From NCBI GenBank assembly GCA_937884975.1, contig CAKZZS010000023.1:111119-175118 (forward strand): DNA of 64,000 nucleotides, given 5' to 3'. The DNA is from an uncultured Clostridia bacterium (GTDB taxonomy: Bacteria > Bacillota > Clostridia > Oscillospirales > Acutalibacteraceae). The notes below the pieces were generated by a model. That model did not search any database. It saw nothing but the letters and a program-made list of their open reading frames with translations, and was not told the DNA's origin. This document shows positions 17,789 to 25,541 of the stretch, piece by piece; position 1 is the first letter of the stretch, and every line of letters starts with the position of its first letter. A program made the translations under genes and the position numbers.

Positions 17789-18166
17789 ATGATGAAATTT
17801 TATAAATGCTCACATTGCGGTAATATTATCGCTTTTGTTGAAAACAAGGGTGTTCCCGTAAAGTGCTGCGGCGAGAAGATGGAAGAAATCGTTGCAAACA
17901 CCGTTGACGCCGCAAAGGAAAAGCACGTTCCCGTAATCAAGGTTGAGGGTAACACGGTTACCGTTTCGGTAGGCGACGTTGCTCATCCGATGCTCAGTGA
18001 ACACAGCATTCTCTGGGTTGCGCTTGAGACCGAACAGGGCGCGCAGAGAAAAGAATTGGCAGTCGGCAGTGAACCGACGGTTCAGTTCGCTCTTGTTGAC
18101 GGCGATAAGGTTAAAGCCGCTTACGCTTACTGTAATCTTCACGGTCTTTGGAAGGCAGAGGCGTAA
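17789..18166 (+). CDS. dfx: Desulfoferrodoxin (superoxide reductase)
   Basis: The 125-residue protein reduces superoxide to peroxide without releasing oxygen. Its N-terminal desulforedoxin domain binds iron through 'CSHCG' and the paired cysteines in 'VKCCGEKM'. The C-terminal domain has the His4Cys1 catalytic ligands: His in 'EKHVPVI', 'AHPM' and 'EHSI', then Cys and His in 'CNLHGLW'. Two adjacent ATG codons (17789, 17792) are possible; GAGGA upstream serves either. It lies 2 bases after rubredoxin and closes the operon before a terminator. Confidence 0.95.
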   Translation: MMKFYKCSHCGNIIAFVENKGVPVKCCGEKMEEIVANTVDAAKEKHVPVIKVEGNTVTVSVGDVAHPMLSEHSILWVALETEQGAQRKELAVGSEPTVQFALVDGDKVKAAYAYCNLHGLWKAEA

Positions 18167-18171
18167 TTAAA

Positions 18172-18204
18172 TTGTCATTCTGAGCGTAAGCGAAGAATCT
18201 CAAC
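18172..18204. repeat. Dispersed repeat GTCATTC...GAATCTCAAC, copy 1
   Basis: The 33-base stretch beginning TTGTCATTCTGAGCG and ending GAAGAATCTCAAC recurs at 63909-63940 with few changes. It lies in the 3' untranslated part of the oxygen-defence operon. Confidence 0.6.
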
Positions 18205-18220
18205 AGAAAAAAAGATAAAG

Positions 18221-18246
18221 GCGGAGCAAGTGCTCCGCTTTTTTTT
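18221..18246 (+). terminator. Intrinsic terminator of the oxygen-defence operon
   Basis: GCGGAGC (18221-18227) pairs with GCTCCGC (18232-18238) around a 4-base loop and is followed by eight T. Confidence 0.9.
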
Positions 18247-18326
18247 ATGTCCCAAAGGTTGAAATATTGAATAATTTATAGTATTATAATATTTTGTAGA
18301 AATATGATAACTTTTTAATTTTATTT

Positions 18327-18404
18327 TGTAGGGGGCGATGAACTCAGCGCCCCGAATCAAGAGATTTTTGAACTTACGGGCTGTCGAGGTCGTCAGCCCC
18401 TACA
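18327..18404. repeat. GTAGGGG-type dispersed repeat
   Basis: The unit opens TGTAGGGGGCG (18327) and closes GCCCCTACA (18396-18404), so its ends are inverted repeats; GGGGCG pairs locally with CGCCCC. It ends 17 bases before the SDR start codon, so it forms most of that gene's leader. Confidence 0.6.
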
Positions 18405-18421
18405 TTAAAGCAGGTGAAAAA

Positions 18422-19153
18422 ATGAGAACCGCAGTTGTTACTGGCGCTTCAAGGGGAATAGGTAAGGCAACGGCAAAAAAGCTTTGTGAAAACGGTTTCG
18501 CGCTCGCCATCATTTATAAAAACAGCGCAGAGAAAGCGTTGGCTTTTAAAAATGAGCTTATTAAAGACGGCTTTACAGCCGAGTGCTATGAAGCTGATGT
18601 CTCGTCAAGCAAACAGGTTAATGCCGCTTTTGAAAAGATAAAAAAAGACCTCGGAAGAATTGAGGTGCTCGTAAATAACGCAGGTATTTCACAGCAGTCG
18701 CTTTTTACGGAAATTACGGACGAAATGTGGCAGGAAATGATAAATACAAATCTTACTGGCGTGTTTAACTGCTGCCGCGCGGCTTTGCCCGATATGATAA
18801 AAAATCACTCGGGCGTAATAGTCAACATTGCTTCAATGTGGGGTGAAACCGGCGCTTCGTGCGAGGTTCACTATTCAGCGGCAAAGGCGGGGGTTATAGG
18901 TCTGACAAAGGCTCTTGCAAAAGAGGTCGGAATGTCGGGTATTCGCGTCAATGCGGTGTCACCCGGAGTTATAAAGACCGATATGCTTTCGTCCTTTTCG
19001 GAAGCTGACCTTGAAGAGCTGAAAAATGAAACGCCGCTTATGAGGCTTGGCGCGCCGGAGGACGTTGCAAATGCGGTTGAATTTCTTGTAAGCGAAAAGG
19101 CTTCCTTTATCACCGGACAGGTGCTTTCTCTAAACGGGGGATTTGTAATATGA
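18422..19153 (+). CDS. Short-chain dehydrogenase/reductase (FabG-like)
   Basis: The 243-residue protein is a classical SDR using NAD(P)H. It has the cofactor motif 'TGASRGIG' (about residues 7-14), 'NNAGIS' (about 85-90), a catalytic Ser in 'IASMWGETGAS', and Tyr/Lys in 'HYSAAKAG'. 'FLVSEKASFITGQVLSLNGG' at the end is typical of FabG (3-oxoacyl-ACP reductase). It is not near fatty-acid genes, so the substrate is open. It overlaps the rRNA methyltransferase gene by 4 bases. An upstream in-frame start at 18338 lies inside a dispersed repeat and is rejected in favour of ATG 18422 with AGGTG. Confidence 0.85.
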   Translation: MRTAVVTGASRGIGKATAKKLCENGFALAIIYKNSAEKALAFKNELIKDGFTAECYEADVSSSKQVNAAFEKIKKDLGRIEVLVNNAGISQQSLFTEITDEMWQEMINTNLTGVFNCCRAALPDMIKNHSGVIVNIASMWGETGASCEVHYSAAKAGVIGLTKALAKEVGMSGIRVNAVSPGVIKTDMLSSFSEADLEELKNETPLMRLGAPEDVANAVEFLVSEKASFITGQVLSLNGGFVI

Positions 19154-20289
19154 ACTGCCCCGTAATGAAAAAATGCGGCGGCTGTCAGTTGCTTAATTTA
19201 AGCTATGAAGAGCAGTTGAGCTTCAAGCAGGCTTCCGTTATAAAGCTTCTGGGGAAATTTCATCACGTCGATGAAATAATCGGAATGGAAAACCCGTATC
19301 ACTACCGCAATAAGGTTCAGGCGGCATTCAGTCTTGACAGAAGCAAGAATATCATTTCCGGAGTTTATCAGTCCTCGACGCATAGGGTTGTCAATGTGGA
19401 CAACTGTCTTTTGGAAGACGAAACAGCGGACAGAATAAATGTCACTGTAAGAAAACTGCTCAAAAGCTTCAAGCTGCTCCCGTTCAATGAGGACACGGGA
19501 AAAGGATTTCTCCGTCATACGCTCATAAAACGCGGCTTTAAAAGCGGTCAGGTTATGGTCGTTCTCGTTTCGGGTACGAATATTTTCCCGAAGAAAAAGC
19601 AGTTTGTAAACGCTTTACTCGAAAGACACCCCGAAATAACTACCGTTGTCTGGAATATAAACGATAAACATACCTCACTTGTCCTCGGAGACAGATTTGA
19701 AGTGCTTTACGGCACGGGTAAAATCGAGGAAGAGCTGTGCGGCTTTAAGTTCCGAATCTCACCTCCAGCGTTTTATCAGATAAATCCCGTCCAGACAGAG
19801 GTTTTATACAATAAGGCATTGGAATTTGCCTCCCTTAAAAGGACCGATACAGTCATTGACGCGTACTGCGGAACGGGGACTATCGGCATTATCGCTTCAA
19901 AAAACGCAGGGCAGGTTGTGGGCGTTGAGCTCAATGCCGACGCGGTCAGAGACGCAAAGGAAAACGCAAAGCTCAACGGCGTAAAGAATATTAAATTCAT
20001 TAAGGCGGACGCAGGTCGGTTTATGCTCGACCTTGCAAAGGAAAAGCAAAAAATCGACGTTGTAATAATGGATCCGCCCAGAGCAGGCAGTGACAGGGCT
20101 TTTCTTTCGTCACTTGTTTCGCTTGCGCCCGAAAGAGTGGTTTACATTTCCTGTAATCCCGAAACCCAGCAGAGAGATTTGTTCTTTCTGGTTAAGAACG
20201 GCTACAAAGTCCGCAAAATCCAGCCTGTCGATATGTTTCCGCATACAAAACATGTTGAGACGGTAGTATTGATGACAAGGAATAGATAA
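19150..20289 (+). CDS. rlmD: 23S rRNA (uracil-5-)-methyltransferase, RlmD/RumA family
   Basis: The 379-residue protein methylates a 23S rRNA uridine with SAM. N-terminal cysteines 'CPVMKKCGGC' plus a later 'NC' match the 4Fe-4S site of RumA-type enzymes; the usual N-terminal TRAM domain is missing, as in many short Firmicute members. The Rossmann part shows 'YCGTGTIGI' and 'MDPPRAG', and the catalytic Cys lies in 'ISCNPETQQRD'. The conserved tail 'FPHTKHVETVVLM' is partly repeated about 1.46 kb downstream (21710-21763), so the 3' end of this gene may have been replaced by an insertion. The overlap with the SDR gene implies co-translation. Confidence 0.9.
   Translation: MNCPVMKKCGGCQLLNLSYEEQLSFKQASVIKLLGKFHHVDEIIGMENPYHYRNKVQAAFSLDRSKNIISGVYQSSTHRVVNVDNCLLEDETADRINVTVRKLLKSFKLLPFNEDTGKGFLRHTLIKRGFKSGQVMVVLVSGTNIFPKKKQFVNALLERHPEITTVVWNINDKHTSLVLGDRFEVLYGTGKIEEELCGFKFRISPPAFYQINPVQTEVLYNKALEFASLKRTDTVIDAYCGTGTIGIIASKNAGQVVGVELNADAVRDAKENAKLNGVKNIKFIKADAGRFMLDLAKEKQKIDVVIMDPPRAGSDRAFLSSLVSLAPERVVYISCNPETQQRDLFFLVKNGYKVRKIQPVDMFPHTKHVETVVLMTRNR
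20251..20264 (+). other. Candidate left junction (att-like) of an insertion
   Basis: CATGTTGAGACGGT inside the last codons of rlmD is repeated exactly at 21716-21729. Such a direct repeat at the 3' end of a conserved gene is what site-specific integration leaves behind, but it could also come from recombination between related methyltransferase genes. Confidence 0.5.
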
Positions 20290-20333
20290 ACATAATTGAA
20301 AAACTGACAAATCAATAGCTGAGGAAAAGTAAT

Positions 20334-21157
20334 ATGTGGTTGTTTAATAAGAAAAAAAGTCCAAGAATTTCAACAATTCTATAGGAATCGGCAGAATATC
20401 ACCCAGTAATTCCGTATGTGAAAGATGCGGAATAGGTTTCGGCTACCTTGATAAAAGAAGCGTTTTTACAATAGATGGCAAAAAATACTGTGATGTTTGT
20501 GCAGAGTATCTGAAGGAAGCGGCTTCTGCTCCAAGTATTGTTTGCGAGGAATGTAAAGAATCATTTTCTCCGTCTGAAATGATTACTGTTTTTGGTAAAA
20601 AACTATGTAGAAATTGTGCCTCCAAACACTTTGTTTCAAGAATCGAACCTCAAAACAGCGTAAATAACACTCAAAACATTGAAGAACGAAAAGACAAGGC
20701 AAGCAAAAATACTACTTCCAACAAAAAAACAAAAGTATCTCGTAGCAAAGCATATTCAGAGTGGATAACAGATGGTGTTTCAGACAAAGTGATTGAGGAT
20801 AACTCACACCCCCCTTTGCCTGAATGGTTTGAGAACTTCGCCTTTTTTTGTGTAATAAAAAGCGGGCGCACCCTTAGTGATGGATGCCTTTTAGAGAATT
20901 TTTGTATTGAAAAGAAAGAATATGAAGCGGTATTTGCTTCTTGGTCTGTTGGATTTGGGCATGAAGGATATGGCTATAATCTTGGCGGCGCCGGTAGCGC
21001 CGATGTAATTCCTGCAGATTGTTTTATTGAACGTGATATTTACATGCTCGCAACCTATATTATTGAAAAGTATTCTTTGTTAGAACTTAAAGTTGAAGAT
21101 ATAACACATAGTTCTGATATCATTACTCTTTTTGAGCTTTTGAATACCATTGAGTAA
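20334..21157 (+). pseudogene. Frameshifted gene: zinc-ribbon protein of unknown function
   Basis: Translation from ATG 20334 (GAGGAAA ribosome site) stops after 16 codons, but shifting by -1 in the run of seven A at 20352-20358 opens a frame to 21157, for about 274 residues. The joined protein has several Cys pairs near its N-terminus ('CERCG', 'CDVC', 'CEEC', 'CRNC'), suggesting two treble-clef or zinc-ribbon modules, then a Lys/Ser-rich linker and a C-terminal domain ('FENFAFFCVIKSGRTL', 'GFGHEGYGYN') that I do not recognise. Base use is AT-rich. It could be a pseudogene, a phase-variable gene or a sequencing error. An ATG at 20579 would give only the C-terminal part. Confidence 0.55.
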
Positions 21158-21256
21158 AAACGTTTTGTCTCGCGAACTACCCAAGTTATGTGGAGACAGT
21201 AGTTTTGATTTCAAAATGTTAATGATTAACTGTTTACGAACAAGGAGAGTTTAACT

Positions 21257-21573
21257 ATGAACGACAATGATAAAAAGAGTATTTTTTCAGCGGAGGCTAT
21301 GATACGGACGGTCATTGTCCAACAGAATGTAGTGTCTTTGTAACGTCAGATGAAAACTATGTAATTGACTGGGGTTGTTCCGGTTCTGGGATGTACCCGA
21401 GTTATGGCAATATTGAGAGAATCCCCGTCTCATATTTTGCTGAACACAGTATTGATGATTTTAGCCGCGATTACAGCATGCTTTCCTGTTTTTTGGAGCA
21501 AAGAATTCCGCCTTGCCATATTTCTACGCTATGGGATGTTATTACAAAGGATTATAATAGCCGTAAGCAATAG
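21257..21573 (+). pseudogene. Frameshifted small gene of unknown function
   Basis: From ATG 21257 (AAGGAGAG upstream) the frame ends after 28 codons. A -1 shift in six T at 21282-21287 gives a continuous product of about 105 residues with 'SGGYDTDGHCPTECSVF' and 'DWGCSGSGMYPSYGN', ending 'WDVITKDYNSRKQ'. The small size, acidic composition and pairing with another orphan gene resemble immunity-type or defence cargo, but there is no recognised domain. As in its neighbour, the shift lies in a homopolymer within the first dozen codons. Confidence 0.5.
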
Positions 21574-21709
21574 GCACCATTACCCAATGGCGGATTCATG
21601 AAAGATCTTTTTGCTGTTTTTGGTTTCGTCTTACCAGTCGGAGGCATAGGCTTTATGAGGAAGGTTGGGTAGTAGCGTAAACATATGCCTTTTTATTCAC
21701 GCTATTGTC

Positions 21710-21763
21710 CCAAAGCATGTTGAGACGGTTGTTTTACTGTCCCGAAGCGAAAATAAAGTTTGA
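21710..21763 (+). pseudogene. Fragment of the 3' end of an RlmD-type methyltransferase gene
   Basis: Read forward, these codons give 'PKHVETVVLLSRSENKV' and a stop, matching the conserved C-terminus of RumA/RlmD proteins, including the complete gene upstream ('TKHVETVVLMTRNR'). There is no upstream body of the gene, so this is a leftover tail, either separated from rlmD by an insertion or the remnant of a second copy. Confidence 0.7.
21716..21729 (+). other. Candidate right junction (att-like) of an insertion
   Basis: Second exact copy of CATGTTGAGACGGT (first at 20251-20264), located in the rlmD tail fragment. Confidence 0.5.
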
Positions 21764-21793
21764 AATTCAGTAAACAAACGGAGTGATTTTATA

Positions 21794-22342
21794 ATGGGAT
21801 TTTTTGATAAGCTTTTTAAAAAGAAGAATAAAAAAGAGGATGTGGAAATAAACCGTGTCTATGCAGGACCCGAAAGGAAGGATGAAGCTTCGAGGCGTCC
21901 TGCAGGAATCGAATGCGTTTACGCATCTCCGGAAATTATGGGAAGAAAAACGGGAATGCCTTATAAAAACGGTTCTTTGGAGAATGAAAATATGAATGAC
22001 GCGCGCCCGACGCCTGTAAGTGAGGATGATTTTCCGCCTTATGCCGAGGCCACGACAGTTTACGCTTCTCCCGAAATGATGAAAAGTAATTATGACTCGT
22101 TTAATAAGGATAATTATCCGTTTAACTATGCGGCGGAAAATGACCCGGATAACAGCGTTATGAACGAAGTGTACGCAGGTCCCGTTGAGGATATTGAGGG
22201 CGATCCTTTTATGAAAACCGTCTATGACGGACCGGTTATTCCCGAAAAAAATGAAACGTGCCGATTTTGTCCCTTCTGTACAGCGCCGATACCGCTTGAC
22301 GCACCGTTCTGTCCCATTTGCGGCGCAAAGCTTAAAATTTGA
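21794..22342 (+). CDS. Five-repeat V-Y-x-x-P protein with C-terminal zinc ribbon; candidate radical-SAM substrate
   Basis: This 182-residue protein has a basic amphipathic N-terminus ('MGFFDKLFKKKNKK'), then five copies of V-Y-(A/D)-(G/S)-P at residues 22-26, 42-46, 89-93, 126-130 and 143-147, two of them extended to 'VYASPEIM' and 'VYASPEMM'. It ends in a zinc ribbon, CPFC (159-162) and CPIC (173-176). The spacers are Asn/Asp/Glu-rich and look disordered. Its stop is 2 bases before the ATG of a radical SAM/SPASM enzyme. Repeated short motifs next to such an enzyme suggest a ribosomally made, post-translationally modified substrate with Val-Tyr or Tyr as target. Repeats and adjacency are seen; modification is inference. 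Confidence 0.65.
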   Translation: MGFFDKLFKKKNKKEDVEINRVYAGPERKDEASRRPAGIECVYASPEIMGRKTGMPYKNGSLENENMNDARPTPVSEDDFPPYAEATTVYASPEMMKSNYDSFNKDNYPFNYAAENDPDNSVMNEVYAGPVEDIEGDPFMKTVYDGPVIPEKNETCRFCPFCTAPIPLDAPFCPICGAKLKI

Positions 22343-22344
22343 GT

Positions 22345-23366
22345 ATGGAAAGAAGCGTTAAATATAACCTGCTCTCATGCGTGTGGGAAATCACTCTTTC
22401 GTGCTGTTTTTCCTGCAGATATTGCGGCTCAAAGGCAGGAAAGGCGAGGGATAACGAGCTTTCGACAGACGAAGCCTTAAACGTTGCAGGGCAGCTTGCC
22501 GATATCGGTTGCAGACGGGTTTCTCTTATCGGCGGAGAGGTCTTTATGAGAAGCGACTGGGCAAAAATTGTTAAGGCGCTTACCGACAGAGGCGTTAAGG
22601 TGTCGGTTATCACAAACGGTTTTATGTTTTCCGAGCGGCTTATTTCCTCTCTTAAAGAATTAAAAATTGAGTCGGTTGCCATTTCGCTTGACGGACCCGA
22701 GGAAATCCACGATTTATTTAGACAGCGCGGAAGCTTTAAAAGAGCAGAACAGGCGATGGATGTTCTTATAGAAAACGAAATTCCCGTTTCCGTAATAACC
22801 ACGCTTCACAGCAGGAATGTGTCAAAGCTTGAGGAAATGTATTCGTTTTTAAAGCATAAGGATATTTTCGCCTGGCAGATACAGGCGTGCTCGCCTATGG
22901 GGAACGCGGCAAGCGGTGAGTTTTCAACCGAAATTGATTTTTCTTCGGTTATCCGCTTTGTTGAAAAGCATATAGGCAAGGCTCCGTTTGCAATTGGAAT
23001 TGCTGACAATATCGGCTATTATACCCGGTCCGAGGGCTATTTAAGGGGAAACTTAAGCGGCAAAGCCTGTTTTAACGCTGCCGCGCAGGGCTTACGGGCA
23101 TTGGGATAGACAGCGTTGGAAATGTCAGAGGGTGCGAATCGATGTATGACGACTCGTTTATCGAGGGTAATCTTCGTGAAAAAAGCCTTGAAGAAATATG
23201 GAATAATCCCCACGCCTTTTCGTATAACAGGGACTTTAATGAGGATATGTTAAGCGGAAAATGCAGACAGTGCGAGTATAAAAAAAGATGCGCAGGCGGC
23301 TGCAGGTCATATAATTTCTTTACCCACAAAAAGCTCTATGAATCACTGCGTTGCGCAGGGAAATAA
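22345..23366 (+). pseudogene. Radical SAM/SPASM enzyme, split by one frameshift
   Basis: The N-terminal part has the radical SAM cluster C20-x3-C24-x2-C27 ('CCFSCRYC'), 'LIGGEVFMR', 'VITNGF' and 'AISLDGPEEIHD'. Around 23092 one base appears to be missing; a -1 shift continues into 'TGIGIDSVGNVRGCESMYDD' and the SPASM cysteines 'CRQCEYKKRCAGGC'. The joined protein would be about 340 residues, a normal length for a peptide-modifying SPASM enzyme. SPASM enzymes of this type often form cross-links or cleave side chains in precursor peptides. The V-Y repeat protein immediately upstream is the obvious substrate candidate. The break may be real decay or a sequence error. Confidence 0.75.
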
Positions 23367-23384
23367 AGGGAAACCGTTATGTGA

Positions 23385-23483
23385 ACAAGTATAGTTTCAA
23401 TGGTTTACGACGTGACGGACGGAATAGTCTATTGGTGTGAAAACAGAGAGTATGACAAAATTTTAAATAAAAGGTTCGGGTGA
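23385..23483 (+). pseudogene. C-terminal fragment resembling C45/choloylglycine-hydrolase-type acyltransferase
   Basis: Thirty-two open codons read 'TSIVSMVYDVTDGIVYW' and end 'YDKILNKRFG'. The 'S(I/V)VYDxxxGxxYWxxxxxYDK' pattern is like the C-terminal tail of C45-family hydrolases. There is no body of such a gene upstream, so this is a remnant. It overlaps the start of the following membrane gene. The match is by eye and moderate. Confidence 0.4.
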
Positions 23484-24130
23484 ACAGAGTGAAAAAGACA
23501 GACGATAAACAAAGGAAGCTTACAAAGGCGGAACAAAAACGTCAGGAAAGGTTTGAAATAACAAGAGCAGAGCTTGAAAACAAGGGCTATGAAATGAAGG
23601 AGCACACGCTCGGGCTTGTTTACGCAAACTTTATGGCTTTTATAGTCGCGATTCCGTTTTTGATATCGCCCGTTCTTATTTATCTTCTGATTAATCCCGG
23701 CAGGTTCAATTTTTCGTTAGGACTTTTATCGCTGTGGCTGTTTTTATTTATATATTTTGCCGCGATTGTTCTTCACGAATTGGTCCACGGCATAACATGG
23801 GCGGCTTTTGCGGAAAATCATTTTAAAAGTATAAGCTTCGGCATTATGCTTGAAATGCTGACGCCTTATTGCAATTGCAGTGAACCGCTTAAAAAATGGC
23901 AGTATATTGTCGGTTCTCTTATGCCGCTTTTAGTTGTAGGTATGATTCCGGCAATAATCGGCGCGCTGACTGCTGTTACATGGCTTTTTCTTATCGGCTT
24001 GTTTATGATTGTCGGCGCAGGCGGAGATATAATTGTTTCGTTCAGATTATTGAAATATAAGAGCGATAAAAACGAGGTTGTCGTTTATGACCATCCGACC
24101 AAATGCGGCTTTATAACCTTTGAGAGATGA
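23480..24130 (+). CDS. DUF3267-type putative membrane zinc metalloprotease
   Basis: The 216-residue membrane protein has four to five hydrophobic segments and, within one, the zincin motif 'HELVHG' (about residues 95-100), the hallmark of DUF3267 proteins. This motif would bind zinc through two His with Glu as base, which suggests an intramembrane or membrane-associated peptidase; activity is unproven for most members. GTG 23480 or GTG 23489 may be the start. It follows the radical SAM locus, so it could process the V-Y repeat protein, but it may equally be independent. Its end overlaps an upstream in-frame start of the HD gene. Confidence 0.7.
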   Translation: MNRVKKTDDKQRKLTKAEQKRQERFEITRAELENKGYEMKEHTLGLVYANFMAFIVAIPFLISPVLIYLLINPGRFNFSLGLLSLWLFLFIYFAAIVLHELVHGITWAAFAENHFKSISFGIMLEMLTPYCNCSEPLKKWQYIVGSLMPLLVVGMIPAIIGALTAVTWLFLIGLFMIVGAGGDIIVSFRLLKYKSDKNEVVVYDHPTKCGFITFER

Positions 24131-24147
24131 ATGAGAGGGACGGGGAA

Positions 24148-24582
24148 ATGTACTATTCCGAATTGGTTAAAAAGGCGTGTAACATAATGTTCCAAGCGCA
24201 TAAAAACGATTTTGACAAGGGCGGTTACCCCTATGTTTTCCATCCGTTTTTCCTTGCGACTCAAATGGATGACGAGGTTTCAACCTGCGTTGCGCTTCTT
24301 CACGACGTCATTGAGGACCACGGCGACAAATACACCTTTGAATACCTTGAAAGCGAGGGCTTCCCAAAAGAGGTGCTTGACGCGTTAAGGCTTTTGACGC
24401 ACGACGAAAGCGTGCCGTATATGGATTATGTGAGGAAAATTGCTTCAAATCCCGTCGCTTCAAAGGTGAAACTTGCCGACCTTAAGCACAATTCCGACGT
24501 AAGACGGGTTGAAGGTAAAAGGACAAAAAAGTATGAGCTTTATATGGAAGCAATAGATTTTCTTGAAAACAGTACAAAATAA
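24148..24582 (+). CDS. HD-domain hydrolase, small RelA/SpoT-HD (MESH1-like)
   Basis: The 144-residue protein consists of one HD domain similar to the hydrolase domain of RelA/SpoT: 'YVFHPFFLA' (first His), 'LLHDVIED' (HD pair plus ED) and 'KLADLKHN' (last Asp, with Asn). Small stand-alone versions can hydrolyse (p)ppGpp or other nucleotides. A full-length RelA/SpoT is encoded at 46841-49033. ATG 24148, with GAGG nine bases upstream, is preferred over ATG 24127, which overlaps the previous stop. The true substrate cannot be read from sequence. Confidence 0.75.
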   Translation: MYYSELVKKACNIMFQAHKNDFDKGGYPYVFHPFFLATQMDDEVSTCVALLHDVIEDHGDKYTFEYLESEGFPKEVLDALRLLTHDESVPYMDYVRKIASNPVASKVKLADLKHNSDVRRVEGKRTKKYELYMEAIDFLENSTK

Positions 24583-24619
24583 AACGGAATGAACGGTTTT
24601 CTGATAAAGGAGGATAAAA

Positions 24620-25540
24620 ATGTATTACCTTATTGAAAATACGTTAAGAGAATGCACTCTTGAGGAAATAAGAACAAACGGCAGACAGTACGTTGCCGTT
24701 CTTACTCCCGAGGAATGGATTAGTCAGAGGGATATATTTGAAATGGGTATTGACCTTGAAATTGACCCTATTGAGGTTCATAACACCAAGGCGGAGGTAA
24801 ACTATGACTCTCTGACGGGTACATTCTCCATCCCCAGCAGACGTGATATTACGGGTGACGATTACAAATTCGCCTTTGCGCTTGACGAAAAGGGCATTGT
24901 ATTTATTGATTCCTCCGGCAGAGCGCAGAAAATCATCAACCGAGTTAAGAATACAAAAAAGTGGCGTATGCCGTCCCTTGAAAGGTTTATGTATGATTTT
25001 CTTGAACAGATTATTCATTCCGACCAGGCGCTTTTGGAAAAATACGAGCGTGAGCTTGTCGCGCTTGAGGACAGAATTGCGGACGGCGACGATGAGGAGG
25101 AAATTCTCAACCGCGTAAACGATATCCGAGGCGACGTCAGAGAGCTTCGCACCCATTACGAACAGCTTATTGATTTCGGTCAGGAGCTTGAAGAAAACGA
25201 AAACAATTTCTTCAGGGAGCAGAATGAGCGTTATTTCAGGCTCTTTATTAACAAAGCGACAAGACTTCAGGATATGGCTTCCTCGCTTCGTGATTACACC
25301 GTGCAGATACGCGACCTTCAGAAAACCCAGCTCGACGTAAAGCAGAACAGAATTATGACGGTTCTTACGGTTGTAACGACGATTTTTATGCCGCTTACGC
25401 TTATAGTCGGATGGTACGGAATGAATTTCCGCTATATGCCAGAGCTTAACTGGAAACTCGGCTATCCCGTAATAATTGCCGTAAGTCTTTTTATCGGCAT
25501 AGGCGGACTCATTTACTTTAAAAAGAAAAGGTGGCTTTAA
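24620..25540 (+). CDS. corA: CorA-family magnesium/divalent cation transporter
   Basis: The 306-residue protein has a cytoplasmic alpha/beta N-terminal domain, a long helix (about residues 120-240) and two C-terminal membrane helices. The signature 'YGMN' lies at the end of the first (about residues 265-268), as in CorA channels that form pentamers for Mg2+ or Co2+. A lysine-rich tail 'KKKRWL' ends the protein. A GGAGG site precedes the ATG. The metF operon starts 1 base after the stop, so it may be co-transcribed. Confidence 0.9.
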   Translation: MYYLIENTLRECTLEEIRTNGRQYVAVLTPEEWISQRDIFEMGIDLEIDPIEVHNTKAEVNYDSLTGTFSIPSRRDITGDDYKFAFALDEKGIVFIDSSGRAQKIINRVKNTKKWRMPSLERFMYDFLEQIIHSDQALLEKYERELVALEDRIADGDDEEEILNRVNDIRGDVRELRTHYEQLIDFGQELEENENNFFREQNERYFRLFINKATRLQDMASSLRDYTVQIRDLQKTQLDVKQNRIMTVLTVVTTIFMPLTLIVGWYGMNFRYMPELNWKLGYPVIIAVSLFIGIGGLIYFKKKRWL

Positions 25541-25541
25541 T

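Larger units (their letters stand above)
20265..21729. mobile_element. 1.46-kb AT-rich segment between duplicated rlmD 3' ends
   Basis: This stretch lies between two copies of the rlmD tail and is visibly richer in A and T than its neighbours. It contains two small forward genes, each broken by an apparent one-base loss near the start, and no integrase or transposase. It looks like a small acquired cargo segment, or the scar of an element that lost its recombinase. Confidence 0.5.

Noticed and set aside
20352..20358. Classical programmed -1 ribosomal frameshift at the A7 run
   Set aside because: The zero-frame codons are AAG AAA AAA AGT, which does not make a canonical X-XXY-YYZ tandem slip, and I see no obvious downstream pseudoknot; simple indel or phase variation is more likely.
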